Assembly (NCBI GenBank): GCA_963556195.1
Contig: CAUVYP010001198.1
Coordinates: 186,001-250,000, forward strand
Source: Sepiola atlantica
Taxonomy: Eukaryota > Mollusca > Cephalopoda > Sepiida > Sepiolidae
DNA: 64,000 nucleotides
Direction of reading: 5' to 3'
This document shows, one piece after another, positions 38,472 through 52,258 of this stretch. The translations under genes and the position numbers were made by a program. The notes beneath the pieces were generated by a model, which saw only the letters and a program-made list of their open reading frames with translations, was not told the DNA's origin and made no database searches. The number at the start of each line of letters is the position of its first letter. Position 1 is the stretch's first letter.

Positions 38472-40518
38472 TTAGCGCGTTTTAAAGTTGATATCGCTTT
38501 TGTTAATAACTTTCACATTTACTCGAATTGTACCACGAAACTTTGCAGACAGTCGCGGATAGGCCTCTTCAACTGAAGTACCAAGTTTCAGAAGTGCAGC
38601 TCTTGTACTACCGGAGATATGTCGATACAAACTACATACGCAAAACATCAACAAAATTTAGCGCGTTTTAAAGTTGATATCGCTTTTGTTTATAACTTCC
38701 ACATTTATTCGAATTGTGCCACGAAACTTTGCAGACAGTCGCGGAGACAGATTTTCTACTGATGTACCAAGTTTCAGAAGTGCAGCTCTTGTACTGCCGG
38801 AGATATGTCGATACAAACTGAATACGCAAAACATCAACAAAATTTAACGCGTTTTAAAGTTGATATCGCTTTTGTTAATAACTTCCACATTTATTCGAAT
38901 TGTGCCAAGAAACTTTGCAGACAGTCGCGGATAGACCGTTTCTACTGAAGTACCAAGTTTCAGAAGAGCAGCTCTTGTACTGCCGGAGATATGTCGATAC
39001 AAACTGAATACGCAAAACATCAAACAAAATTTAGCGCGTTTTAAAGTTGATACCGCTTTTGTTAATAACTTCCACATTTATAAGAATTGTGCCACGAAAC
39101 TTTGCAGACAGTCGCGGAGAACTGTTTTCTATTGAAGTACCAAGTTCCAGAAGTGCAGCTTTTTTACTGCCGGAGATATGTCGATACAAACTGAATACGC
39201 AAAACATGAACAAAATTTAGCGCGTTTTAAAGTTGATATCGCTTTTGTTAATAACTTCCACATTTATTCGAATTGTGCCACGAAACTTTGCAGACAGTCG
39301 CGGATAGACTTTCTCTACTGAAGTACCAAGTTTCAGAAGTGCAGCTTTTGTACTGCCGGAGATATGTCGATACAAACTGAATACGCAAAACATGAACAAA
39401 ATTAAGCGCGTTTTAAAGTTGATATCGCTTTTGTTAATAACTTCCACAGTTATTCGAATTGTGCCACGAAACTTTGCAGACAGTCGCGGAGACAGATTCT
39501 CTACTGCAGTACCTAGTTTCAGAAGTTCAGCTCTTGAACTGCCGGAGATATGTCGATACAAACTGAATACGCAAAACATCAACAAAATTTAGCGCGTTTT
39601 AAAGTTGATACCGCTTTTGTTAATAACTTCCACATTTATTCGAATTGTGCCACGAAACTTTGCAGACAGTCGCGGAGAACTGTTTTCTACTGAAGTACCA
39701 AGTTTCAGAAGTGCAGCTTTTGTACTGCCGGAGATATGTCGATACAAACTGAATACGCAAAACATCAACAAAATTTAGCGCGTTTTAAAGTTGATACCGC
39801 TTTTGTTAATAACTTCCACATTTATAAGAATTGTGCCACGAAACTTTGCAGACAGTCGCGGAGAACTGTTTTCTATTGAAGTACCAAGTTCCAGAAGTGC
39901 AGCTTTTTTACTGCCGGAGATATGTCGATACAAACTGAATACGCAAAACATGAACAAAATTTAGCGCGTTTTAAAGTTGATATCGCTTTTGTTAATAACT
40001 TCCACATTTATTCGAATTGTGCCACGAAACTTTGCAGACAGTCGCGGATAGACTTTCTATACTGAAGTACCAAGTTTCCGAAGAGCAGCTTTTGTACTGC
40101 CGGAGATATGTCGATACAAACTGAATACGCAAAACATCAACAAAATTTAGCGCGTTTTAAAGTTGATATCGCTTTTGTTAATAACTTCCACATTTATTCG
40201 AATTGTGCCACGAAACTTTGCAGACAGTCGCGGAGACATGTTTTCTACTGAAGTAGCAAGTTCCAGAAGTGCAGCTTTTGTACTGCCGGAGATATTTCGA
40301 TACAAACTGAATACGCAAAACATGAACAAAATTTAGTGCGTTTTAAAGTTGATATCGCTTTTGCTAATAACTTCCACATTTATTCGAATTGTGCCACGAA
40401 ACTTTGCAGACAGTCGCGAAGACATATTTACTACTGAAGTACCAAGTCTCAGAAGTGCAGCTCTTGTACTGCCGGAGATATGTCGATACAAACTGAATAC
40501 GCAAAACATCAACAAAAT
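38472..40518 (+). repeat. Unit C2, 11 monomers, 2,047 bp
   Basis: It aligns with C1 at 2,604-2,605 bp and with C3 at 2,047 bp. It lacks the three monomers that follow e in C1 (37170-37727) and joins e directly to d at 39775. It carries the +1 CATCAAACAAAA insertion in its b monomer. At 39403 the box reads AAAATTAAGCG, the second junction in the window where the minus-strand stop is lost. Confidence 0.83.
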
Positions 40519-43495
40519 TTAGCGCGTTTTAAAGTTGATATCGCTTTTGTTAATAACTTCCACATTTACTCGAATTGTACCACGAAACTTTGCAGACAGT
40601 CGCGGATAGGCCTCTTCAACTGAAGTACCAAGTTTCAGAAGTGCAGCTCTTGTACTACCGGAGATATGTCGATACAAACTACATACGCAAAACATCAACA
40701 AAATTTAGCGCGTTTTAAAGTTGATATCGCTTTTGTTTATAACTTCCACATTTATTCGAATTGTGCCACGAAACTTTGCAGACAGTCGCGGAGACAGATT
40801 TTCTACTGAAGTACCAAGTTTCAGAAGTGCAGCTCTTGTACTGCCGGAGATATGTCGATACAAACTGAATACGCAAAACATCAACAAAATTTAGCGCGTT
40901 TTAAAGTTGATATCGCTTTTGTTAATAACTTCCACATTTATTCGAATTGTGCCAAGAAACTTTGCAGACAGTCGCGGATAGACCGTTTCTACTGAAGTAC
41001 CAAGTTTCAGAAGAGCAGCTCTTGTACTGCCGGAGATATGTCGATACAAACTGAATACGCAAAACATCAAACAAAATTTAGCGCGTTTTAAAGTTGATAC
41101 CGCTTTTGTTAATAACTTCCACATTTATAAGAATTGTGCCACGAAACTTTGCAGACAGTCGCGGAGAACTGTTTTCTATTGAAGTACCAAGTTCCAGAAG
41201 TGCAGCTTTTTTACTGCCGGAGATATGTCGATACAAACTGAATACGCAAAACATGAACAAAATTTAGCGCGTTTTAAAGTTGATATCGCTTTTGTTAATA
41301 ACTTCCACATTTATTCGAATTGTGCCACGAAACTTTGCAGACAGTCGCGGATAGACTTTCTCTACTGAAGTACCAAGTTTCAGAAGTGCAGCTTTTGTAC
41401 TGCCGGAGATATGTCGATACAAACTGAATACGCAAAACATGAACAAAATTTAGCGCGTTTTAAAGTTGATATCGCTTTTGTTAATAACTTCCAAAGTTAT
41501 TCGAATTGTGCCACGAAACTTTGCAGACAGTCGCGGAGACAGATTCTCTACTGCAGTACCTAGTTTCAGAAGTTCAGCTCTTGAACTGCCGGAGATATGT
41601 CGATACAAACTGAATACGCAAAACATCAACAAAATTTAGCGCGTTTTAAAGTTGATACCGCTTTTGTTAATAACTTCCACATTTATTCGAATTGTGCCAC
41701 GAAACTTTGCAGACAGTCGCGGAGAACTGTTTTCTACTGAAGTACCAAGTTTCAGAAGTGCAGCTTTTGTACTACCGGAGATATGTCGATACAAACTGAA
41801 TACGCAAAACATCAACAAAATTCAGCGCGTTTTAAAGTTGATATCGCTTTTGTTAATAACTTCCACATTTATTCGAATTGTACCACGAAACTTTGCAGAC
41901 AGTCGCGGATAGGCCTTTTCTACTGAAGTACCAAGTTTCAGAAGTGCAGCTTTTGTACTGCCGGAGATATGTCGATACAAACTGAATACGCAAAACATCA
42001 ACAAAATTTAGCGCGTTTTAAAGTTGATACCGCTTTTGTTAATAACTTCCACATTTATTCGAATTGTGCCACGAAACTTTGCAGACAGTCGCTGGGACAT
42101 GTTTTCTACTGAAGTAGCAAGTTCCAGAAGTGCAGCTTTTGTACTGCCGGAGATATGTCGATACAAACTGAATACGCAAAACATGAACAAAATTTAGCGC
42201 GTTTTAAAGTTGATATCGCTTTTGTTAATAACTTCCACATTTATTCGAATTGTGCCACGAAACTTTGCAGACAGTCGCGGAGAACTGTTTTCTACTGAAG
42301 TACCAAGTTTCAGAAGTGCAGCTCTTGTACTGCCGGAGATATGTCGATACAAACTGAATACGCAAAACATCAACAAAATTTAGCGCGTTTTAAAGTTGAT
42401 ACCGCTTTTGTTAATAACTTCCACATTTATAAGAATTGTGCCACGAAACTTTGCAGACAGTCGCGGAGAACTGTTTTCTATTGAAGTACCAAGTTCCAGA
42501 AGTGCAGCTTTTTTACTGCCGGAGATATGTCGATACAAACTGAATACGCAAAACATGAACAAAATTTAGCGCGTTTTAAAGTTGATATCGCTTTTGTTAA
42601 TAACTTCCACATTTATTCGAATTGTGCCACGAAACTTTGCAGACAGTCGCGGAGACAGATTCTCTACTGAAGTACCAAGTTTCAGAAGAGCAGCTTTTGT
42701 ACTGCCGGAGATATGTCGATACAAACTGAATACGCAAAACATCAACAAAATTTAGCGCGTTTTAAAGTTGATATCGCTTTTGTTAATAACTTCCACAGTT
42801 ATTCGAATTGTGCCACGAAACTTTGCAGACAGTCGCGGAGTACTCTTTTCTACTGAAGTACCAAGTTTCAGAAGTGCAGCTCTTGTACTGCCGGAGATAT
42901 GTCGATACAAACTGAATACGCAAAACATCAACAAAATTTAGCGCGTTTTAAAGTTGATACCGCTTTTGTTAATAACTTCCACATTTATTCGAATTGTACC
43001 ACGAAACTTTGCAGACAGTCGCGGATAGGCCTTTTCTACTGAAGTACCAAGTTTCAGAAGTGCAGCTCTTGTACTGCCGGAGATATGTCGATACAAACTG
43101 AATACGCAAAACATCAACAAAATTTAGCGCGTTTTAAAGTTGATATCGCTTTTGTTAATAACTTCCACATTTATTCGAATTGTACCACGAAACTTTGCAG
43201 ACAGTCGCAGAGACATGTTTTCTACTGAAGTAGCAAGTTCCAGAAGTGCAGCTTTTGTACTGCCGGAGATATGTCGATACAAACTGAATAGGCAAAACAT
43301 GAACAAAATTTAGCGCGTTTTAAAGTTGATATCGCTTTTGTTAATAACTTCCACATTTATTCGAATTGTGCCACGAAACTTTGCAGACAGTCGCGGAGAA
43401 CTGTATTCTACTGAAGTACCAAGTTTCAGAAGTGCAGCTCTTGTACTGCCGGAGATATGTCGATACAAACTGAATACGCAAAACATCAACAAAAT
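40519..43495 (+). repeat. Unit C3, 16 monomers, 2,977 bp
   Basis: The first eleven monomers follow C1 (n a b d b c3 e h i e d), including the GTCGCTGGGACATG mark at about 42090, also seen near 37437. It continues with five monomers of mixed class (42566-43495), among them one with GGAGTACTCTTTTCT (42752) and one with GGAGAACTGTATTCT (43310). The +1 CATCAAACAAAA tag is at 41069. Confidence 0.82.
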
Positions 43496-45540
43496 TTAGC
43501 GCGTTTTAAAGTTGATACCGCTTTTGTTAATAACTTCCACATTTATAAGAATTGTGCCACGAAACTTTGCAGACAGTCGCGGAGAACTGTTTTCTATTGA
43601 AGTACCAAGTTCCAGAAGTGCAGCTTTTTTACTGCCGGAGATATGTCGATACAAACTGAATACGCAAAACATGAACAAAATTTAGCGCGTTTTAAAGTTG
43701 ATATCGCTTTTGATAATAACTTCCACATTTATTCGAATTGTGCCACGAAACTTTGCAGACAGTCGCGGATAGACTTTCTCTACTGAAGTACCAAGTTTCA
43801 GAAGAGCAGCTTTTGTACTGCCGGAGATATGTCGATACAAACTGAATACGCAAAACATCAACAAAATTTAGCGCGTTTTCAAGTTGATATCGCTTTTGTT
43901 AATAACTTCCACAGTTATTCGAATTGTGCAACGAAACTTTGCAGACAGTCGCGGAGACAGATTCTCTACTGCAGTACCTAGTTTCAGAAGTTCTGCTCTT
44001 GTACTGCCGGAGATATGTCGATACAAACTGAATACGCAAAACATCAACAAAATTTAGCGCGTTTTAAAGTTGATACCGCTTTTGTTAATAACTTCCACAT
44101 TTATTCGAATTGTGCCACGAAACTTTGCAGACAGTCGCGGAGAACTGTTTTCTACTGAAGTACCAAGTTTCAGAAGTGCAGCTTTTGTACTACCGGAGAT
44201 ATGTCGATACAAACTGAATACGCAAAACATCAACAAAATTCAGCGCGTTTTAAAGTTGATATCGCTTTTGTTAATAACTTCCACATTTATTCGAATTGTA
44301 CCACGAAACTTTGCAGACAGTCGCGGATAGGCCTTTTCTACTGAAGTACCAAGTTTCAGAAGTGCAGCTTTTGTACTGCCGGAGATATGTCGATACAAAC
44401 TGAATACGCAAAACATCAACAAAATTTAGCGCGTTTTAAAGTTGATATCGCTTTTGTTAATAACTTCCACATTTATTCGAATTGTGCCACGAAACTTTGC
44501 AGACAGTCGCGGAGACATGTTTTCTACTGAAGTAGCAAGTTCCAGAAGTGCAGCTTTTGTACTGCCGGAGATATGTCGATACAAACTGAATACGCAAAAC
44601 ATGAACAAAATTTAGCGCGTTTTAAAGTTGATATCGCTTTTGTTAATAACTTCCACATTTATTCGAATTGTGCCAAGAAACTTTGCAGACAGTCGCGGAG
44701 AACTGTTTTCTACTGAAGTACCAAGTTTCAGAAGTGCAGCTCTTGTACTGCCGGAGATATGTCGATACAAACTGAATACGCAAAACATCAACAAAATTTA
44801 GCGCGTTTTAAAGTTGATATCGCTTTTGTTAATAACTTCCACATTTATTCGAATTGTGCCACTAAACTGTGCCGACAGTCGCGGAGACATATTGTCTACT
44901 GAAGTACCAAGTTTCAGAAGTGCAGCTCTTGTACTTCTGGAGATATGTCGATACAAACTGAATACGCAAAACATCAACAAAATTTAGCGCGTTTTAAAGT
45001 TGATATCGCTTTTGTTAATAACTTCAATATTTATTCGAATTGTGCCACGAAACTTTGCAGACAGTCGCGGAGACATATTTACTACTGAAGTACCAAGTTT
45101 TAGAAGTGCAGCTCTTGTACTGCCGGAGATATATCGATAAAACTGAATACGCAAAACATCAACAAAATTTAGCGCGTTTTAAAGTTGATATCGCTTTTGT
45201 TAATAACTTCCACATTTATTCGAATTGTGCCACGAAACTTTGCAGACAGTCGCGGAGACAGATTTTCTACTAAAGTACCAAGTTTCAGAAGTGCAGCTTT
45301 TGTACTGCCGGAGATATGTCGATACAAACTGAATACGCAAAACATCAACAAAATTTAGCGCGTTTTAAAGTTGATATCGCTTTTGTTAATAACTTCTACA
45401 GTTATTCGAATTGTGCCACGAAACTTCGCAGACAGTCGCGGAGACAGATTTTCTACTGTCGTACCTAGTTTCAGAAGTGCAGCTCTGTTACTGCCGGAGA
45501 TATGTCGATACAAACTGATTACGCAAAACATCAACAAAAT
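43496..45540 (+). repeat. Unit C4, 11 monomers, 2,045 bp
   Basis: The order is d b c3 e h i e-like f-like g a-like c. It matches C3 at an offset of 2,418 bp (41264 to 43682 and onward) and C5 at about 2,046 bp. The monomer at 44984 is 185 bp, with ATATCGATAAAACTG replacing GTCGATACAAACTG. Confidence 0.8.
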
Positions 45541-47773
45541 TTAGCGCGTTTTAAAGTTGATACCGCTTTTGTTAATAACTTCCACATTTATAAGAATTGT
45601 GCCACGAAACTTTGCAGACAGTCGCGGAGAACTGTTTTCTATAGAAGTACCAAGTTCCAGAAGTGCAGCTTTTTTACTGCCGGAGATATGTCGATACAAA
45701 CTGAATACGCAAAACATGAACAAAATTTAGCGCGTTTTAAAGTTGATATCGCTTTTGTTAATAACTTTCTACATTTATTCGAATTGTGCCACGAAACTTT
45801 GCAGACAGTCGCGGATAGACTTTCTCTACTGAAGTACCAAGTTTCAGAAAAGCAGCTTTTGTACTGCCGGAGATATGTCGATACAAACTGAATACGCAAA
45901 ACATCAACAAAATTTAGCGCGTTTTAAAGTTGATATCGCTTTTGTTAATAACTTCCACAGTTATTCGAATTGTGCCACGAAACTTTGCAGACAGTCGCGG
46001 AGACAGATTCTCTACTGCAGTACCTAGTTTCAGAAGTTCAGCTCGTGTACTGCCGGAGATATCTCGATACAAACTGAATACGCAAAACATCAACAAAATT
46101 TAGCGCGTTTTAAAGTTGATACCGCTTTTGTTAATAACTTCCACATTTATTCGAATTGTGCCACGAAACTTTGCAGACAGTCGCGGAGAACTGTTTTCTA
46201 CTGAAGTACCAAGTTTCAGAAGTGCAGCTTTTGTACTACCGGAGATATGTCGATACAAACTGAATACGCAAAACATCAACAAAATTCAGCGCGTTTTAAA
46301 GTTGATATCGCTTTTGTTAATAACTTCCACATTTATTCGAATTGTACCACGAAACTTTGCAGACAGTCGCGGATAGGCCTTTTCTACTGAAGTACCAAGT
46401 TTCAGAAGTGCAGCTTTTGTACTGCCGGAGATATGTCGATACAAACTGAATACGCAAAACATCAACAAAATTTAGCGCGTTTTAAAGTTGATATCGCTTT
46501 TGTTAATAACTTCCACCTTTATTCGAATTGTGCCACGAAACTTTGCAGACAGTCGCGGGGACATGTTTTCTACTGAAGTAGCAAGTTCCAGAAGTGCAGC
46601 TTTTGTACTGCCGGAGATATGTCGATACAAACTGAATACCCAAAACATGAACAAAATTTAGCGCGTTTTAAAGTTGATATCGCTTTTGTTAATAACTTCC
46701 ACATTTATTCGAATTGTGCCACGAAACTTTGCAGACAGTCGCGGAGAACTGTTTTCTACTGAAGTACCAAGTTTCAGAAGTGCAGCTCTTGTACTGCCGG
46801 AGATATGTCGATACAAACTGAATACGCAAAACATCAACAAAATTTAGCGCGTTTTAAAGTTGATATCGCTTTTGTTAATAACTTCCACATTTATTCGAAT
46901 TGTGCCACCAAACTGTGCCGACAGTCGCGGAGACATATTGTCTACTGAAGTACCAAGTTTCAGAAGTGCAGCTCTTGTACTGCCGGAGATATGTCGATAC
47001 AAACTGAATACGCAAAACATCAACAAAATTTAGCGCGTTTTAAAGTTGATATCGCTTTTGTTAATAACTTCAATATTTATTCGAATTGTGCCACGAAACT
47101 TTGCAGACAGTCGCGGAGACATATTTACTACTGAAGTACCAAGTTTCAGAAGTGCAGCTCTTGTACTGCCGGAGATATGTCGATACAAACTGAATACGCA
47201 AAACATCAACAAAATTTAGCGCGTTTTAAAGTTGATATCGCTTTTGTTAATAACTTCCACATTTATTCGAATTGTGCCACGAAACTTTGCAGACAGTCGC
47301 GGAGACATGTTTTCTACTGAAGTACCAAGTTTCAGAAGTGCAGCTCTTGTACTGCTCGAGATATGTCGATACAAACTGAATACGCAAAACATCAACAAAA
47401 TTTAGCGCGTTTTAAAGTTGATATCGCTTTTGTTAATAACTTCCACATTTATTCGAATTGTGCCACCAAACTGTGCCGACAGTCGCGGAAACATATTGTC
47501 TACCGAAGTACCAAGTTTCAGAAGTGCAGCTCTTGTACTGCCGGAGATATGTCGATACAAACTGAATACGCAAAACATGAACAAAATTTAGCGCGTTTTA
47601 AAGTTGATATCGCTTTTGTTAATAACTTCAATATTTATTTGAATTGTGCCACGAAACTTTGCAGACAGTCGCGGAGACATATTTACTACTGAAGTACCAA
47701 GTTTCAGAAGTGCAGCTCTTGTACTGCCGGAGATGTGTCGATACAAACTGAATACGCAAAACATCAACAAAAT
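45541..47773 (+). repeat. Unit C5, 12 monomers, 2,233 bp
   Basis: It repeats the d b c3 e h i e-like f-like g order of C4, then adds i-like, f and g monomers. The b monomer at 45727 has the same AACTTTCTACATTT insertion as 34379 but in a different class background. The two insertions are therefore either independent events at one site or one spread by gene conversion. Confidence 0.8.
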
Positions 47774-50700
47774 TTAGCGCGTTTTAAAGTTGATATCGCT
47801 TTTGTTAATAACTTCCACATTTATTCGAATTGTACCACGAAACTTTGCAGACAGTCGCGGATAGGCCTTTTCTACTGAAGTACCAAGTTTCAGAAGTGCA
47901 GCTCTTGTACTGCCGGAGATATGTCGATACAAACTGAATACGCAAAACATCAACAAAATTTAGCGCGTTTTAAAGTTGATATCGCTTTTGTTAATAACTT
48001 CCACATTTATTCGAATTGTGCCACGAAACTTTGCAGACAGTCGCGGAGACATGTTTTCTACTAAAGTACCAAGTTCCAGAAGTGCAGCTTTTGTACTGCC
48101 GGAGATATGTCGATACAAACTGAATACGCAAAACATGAACAAAATTTAGCGCGTTTTAAAGTTGATATCGCTTTTGTTAATAACTTCCACATTTATTCGA
48201 ATTGTGCCACGAAACTTTGCAGACAGTCGCAGAGACAGATTTACTACTGAAGTACCAAGTTTCAGAAGTGCAGCTCTTGTACTGCCGGAGATATGTCGAT
48301 ACAAACTGAATACGCAAAACATCAACAAAATTTAGCGCGTTTTAAAGTTGATATCGCTTTTGTTAATAACTTCCACATTTATTCGAATTGTGCCACCAAA
48401 CTTCGCAGACAGTCGCGGAGACATATTGTCTACTGAAGTACCAAGTTTCAGAAGTGCAGCTCTTGTACTGCCGGAGATATGTCGATACCAACTGAATACG
48501 CAAAACTTCAACAAAATTTAGCGCGTTTTAAAGTTGATATCGCTTTTGTTAATAACTTCCACATTTATTCGAATTGTGCCACGAAACTTTGCAGACAGTC
48601 GCGGAGACAGATTTTCCACTGATGTACTAAGTTTCAGAAGTGCAGCTCTTGTACTGCCGGAGATATGTCGATACAAACTGAATACGCAAAACATCAACAA
48701 AATTTAGCGCGTTTTAAAGTTGATATCGCTTTTGTTAATAACTTCCACATTTATTCGAATTGTGCCAAGAAACTTTGCAGACAGTCGCGGATAGACAGTT
48801 TCTACTGAAGTACCAAGTTTCAGAAGAGCAGCTCTTGTACTGCCGGAGATATGTCGATACAAACTGAATACGCAAAACATCAACAAAATTTAGCGCGTTT
48901 TAAAGTTCATATCGCTTTTGTTAATAACTTCCACAGTTATTAGACTTGTGCCACGAAACTTTGCAGACAGTCGCGGAGACAGATTTTCTACTGAAGTACC
49001 TAGTTTCAGAAGTGCAGCTCTGGTACTGCCGGAGATATGTCGATACAAACTGAATACGCAAAACATCAACTAAATTTAGCGCGTTTTAAAGTTGATACCG
49101 CTTTTGTTAATAACTTCCACATTTATAAGAATTGTGCCACGAAACTTTGCAGACAGTCGCGGAGAACTGTTTTCTATTGAAGTACCAAGTTCCAGAAGTG
49201 CAGCTTTTTTACTGCCGGAGATATGTCGATACAAACTGAATACGCAAAACATGAACAAAATTTAGCGCGTTTTAAAGTTGATATCGCTTTTGTTAATAAC
49301 TTCCACATTTATTCGAATTGTACCAAGAAACTTTGCAGACAGTCGCGGATAGACAGTTTCTACTGAAGTACCAAGTTTCAGAAGAGCAGCTCTTGTACTG
49401 CCGGAGATATGTCGATACAAACTGAATACGCAAAACATCAACAAAATTTAGCGCGTTTTAAAGTTGATATCGCTTTTGTTAATAACTTCCACATTTATTC
49501 GAATTGTGCCACGAAACTTTGCAGACAGTCGCGGAGACAGATTCTCTACTGAAGTACCTAGTTTCAGAAGTGCAGCTCTGGTACTGCCGGACATACGTCG
49601 ATACAAACTGAATACGCAAAACATCAACAAAATTTAGCGCGTTTTAAAGTTGATACCGCTTTTGTTAATAACTTCCACATTTATTCGAATTGTGCCACGA
49701 AACCTTGCAGACAGTCGCGGAGACCTTTTTTCTACTGAAGTACGAAGTTTCAGAAGTGCAGCTTTTGTACTGCCGGAGATATGTCGATACAAACTGAATA
49801 CGCAAAACATCAACAAAATTCAGCGCGTTTCAAAGTTGATATCGCTTTTGTTAATAACTTCCACATTTATTCGAATTGTACCACGAAACTTTGCAGACAG
49901 TCGCAGATAGGCCTTTTCTACTGAAGTACCAAGTTTCAGAAGTGCAGCTCTTGTACTGCCGGAGATATGTCGATACAAACTGAATACGCAAAACATCAAC
50001 AAAATTTAGCGCGTTTTAAAGTTGATATCGCTTTTGTTAATAACTTCCACATTTATTCGAATTGTACCACGAAACTTTGCAGACAGTCGCAGATAGGCAT
50101 TTTCTACTGAAGTACGAAGTTTCAGAAGTGCAGCTCTTGTACTGCCGGAGATATGTCGATACAAACTGAATACGCAAAACATCAACAAAATTTAGCGCGT
50201 TTTAAAGTTGATATCGCTTTTGTTAATAACTTCCACATTTATTCGAATTGTGCCACGAAACTTTGCAGACAGTCGCGGAGACATGTTTTCTACTGAAGTA
50301 CCAAGTTCCAGAAGTGCAGCTTTTGTACTGCCGGAGATATGTCGATACAAACTGAATACGCAAAACATGAACAAAATTTAGCGCGTTTTAAAGTTGATAT
50401 CTCTTTTGTTAATAACTTCCACATTCATTCGAATTGTGCCACGAAACTTTGCAGACAGTCGCAGAGACAGATTTACTACTGAAGTACCAAGTTTCAGAAG
50501 TGCAGCTCTTGTACTGCCGGAGATATGTCGATACAAACTGAATACGCAAAACATCAACAAAATTTAGCGCGTTTTAAAGTTGATATCGCTTTTGTTAATA
50601 ACTTCCACATTTATTCGAATTGTGCCACCAAACTTCGCAGACAGTCGCGGAGACATATTGTCTACTGAAGTACCAAGTTTCAGAAGTGCAGCTCTTGTAC

Positions 50701-52237
50701 TGCCGGAGATATGTCGATACAAACTGAATACGCAAAACTTCAACAAAATTTAGCGCGTTTTAAAGTTGATATCGCTTTTGTTAATAACTTCCACATTTAT
50801 TCGAATTGTGCCACGAAACTTTGCAGACAGTCGCGGAGACATGTTTTCTACTGAAGTACCAAGTTCCAGAAGTGCAGCTTTTGTACTGCCGGAGATATGT
50901 CGATACAAACTGAATACACAAAACATGAACAAAATTTAGCGCGTTTTAAAGTTGATATCGCTTTTGTTAATAACTTCCACATTCATTCGAATTGTGCCAC
51001 GAAACTTTGCAGACAGTCGCAGAGACAGATTTACTACTGAAGTACCAAGTTTCAGAAGTGCAGCTCTTGTACTGCCGGAGATATGTCGATACAAACTGAA
51101 TACGCAAAACATCAACAAAATTTAGCGCGTTTTAAAGTTGATACCGCTTTTGTTAATAACTTCCACATTTATTCGAATTTTGCCACAAAACTTCGCAGAC
51201 AGTCGCGGAGACATATTGTCTACTGAAGTACCAAGTTTCAGAAGTGCAGCTCTTGTACTGCCGGAGATATGTCGATACAAACTGAATACGCAAAACTTCA
51301 ACAAAATTTAGCGCGTTTTAAAGTTGATATCGCTTTTGTTAATAACTTCCACATTTATTCGAATTGTGCCACGAAACTTTGCAGACAGTCGCGGAGACAG
51401 ATTTTCTACTGATGTACTAAGTTTCAGAAGTGCAGCTCTTGTACTGCCGGAGATATGTCGATACAAACTGAATACGCAACACATCAACAAAATTTAGCGC
51501 GTTTTAAAGTTGATATCGCTTTTGTTAATAACTTCCACATTTATTCGAATTGTGCCACGAAACTTTGCAGACAGTCGCGGATAGACAGTTACTACTGAAG
51601 TACCAAGTTTCAGAAGAGCAGCTCTTGTACTGCCGGAGATATGTCGATACAAACTGAATACGCAAAACATCAACAAAATTTAGCGCGTTTTAAAGTTGAT
51701 ATCGCTTTTGTTAATAACTTCCACAGTTATTCGAATTGTGCCACGAAACTTTGCAGACAGTCGCGGAGACAGATTTTCTACTGAAGTACCTAGTTTCAGA
51801 AGTGCAGCTCTGGTACTGCCGGAGATATCTCGATACAAACTGAATACGCAAAACATCAACTAAATTTAGCGCGTTTTAAAGTTGATACCGCTTTTGTTAA
51901 TAACTTCCACATTTATAAGAATTGTGCCACGAAACTTTGCAGACAGTCGCGGAGAACTGTTTTCTATTGAAGTACCAAGTTTCAGAAGTGCAGCTTTTGT
52001 ACTGCCGGAGATATGTCGATACAAACTGAATACGCAAAACATCAACAAAATTCAGCGCGTTTCAAAGTTGATATCGCTTTTGTTAATAACTTCCACATTT
52101 ATTCGAATTGTACCACGAAACTTTGCAGACAGTCGCAGATAGGCCTTTTCTACTCAAGTACCAAGTTTCAGAAGTGCAGCTCTTGTACTGCCGGAGATAT
52201 GTCGATACAAACTGAATACGCAAAACATCAACAAAAT
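47774..52237 (+). repeat. Unit D1, 24 monomers, 4,464 bp
   Basis: The order is h i j k a b c d b c2 l m, one further AGATAGGCATTTTCT monomer, then i j k i j k a b c d2 m. Rare marks shared with D2 at exactly 4,464 bp include CAGTTATTAGACTTGTG (48890), CCGGACATACG, GATATCTCTTTTG (50378), AATACACAAAAC (about 50915) and CGCAACACATC (about 51475). The inner i j k triplet is itself duplicated (50192-50749 and 50750-51307). Confidence 0.9.
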
Positions 52238-52258
52238 TTAGCGCGTTTTAAAGTTGAT
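52227..52258. other. Imperfect dyad symmetry across the monomer junction, reference copy
   Basis: ATCAAC (52227-52232) and GTTGAT (52253-52258) are exact reverse complements, placed on either side of the TTAGCGCG box. An inner AAAA/TTTT pair extends the arms, separated from them by three unpaired A on the right. The same arrangement recurs at most monomer junctions. It could form a weak cruciform or be a protein-binding dyad, but that is inference. Classes with CATGAAC or CTTCAAC at the junction lose one arm base. Confidence 0.6.
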
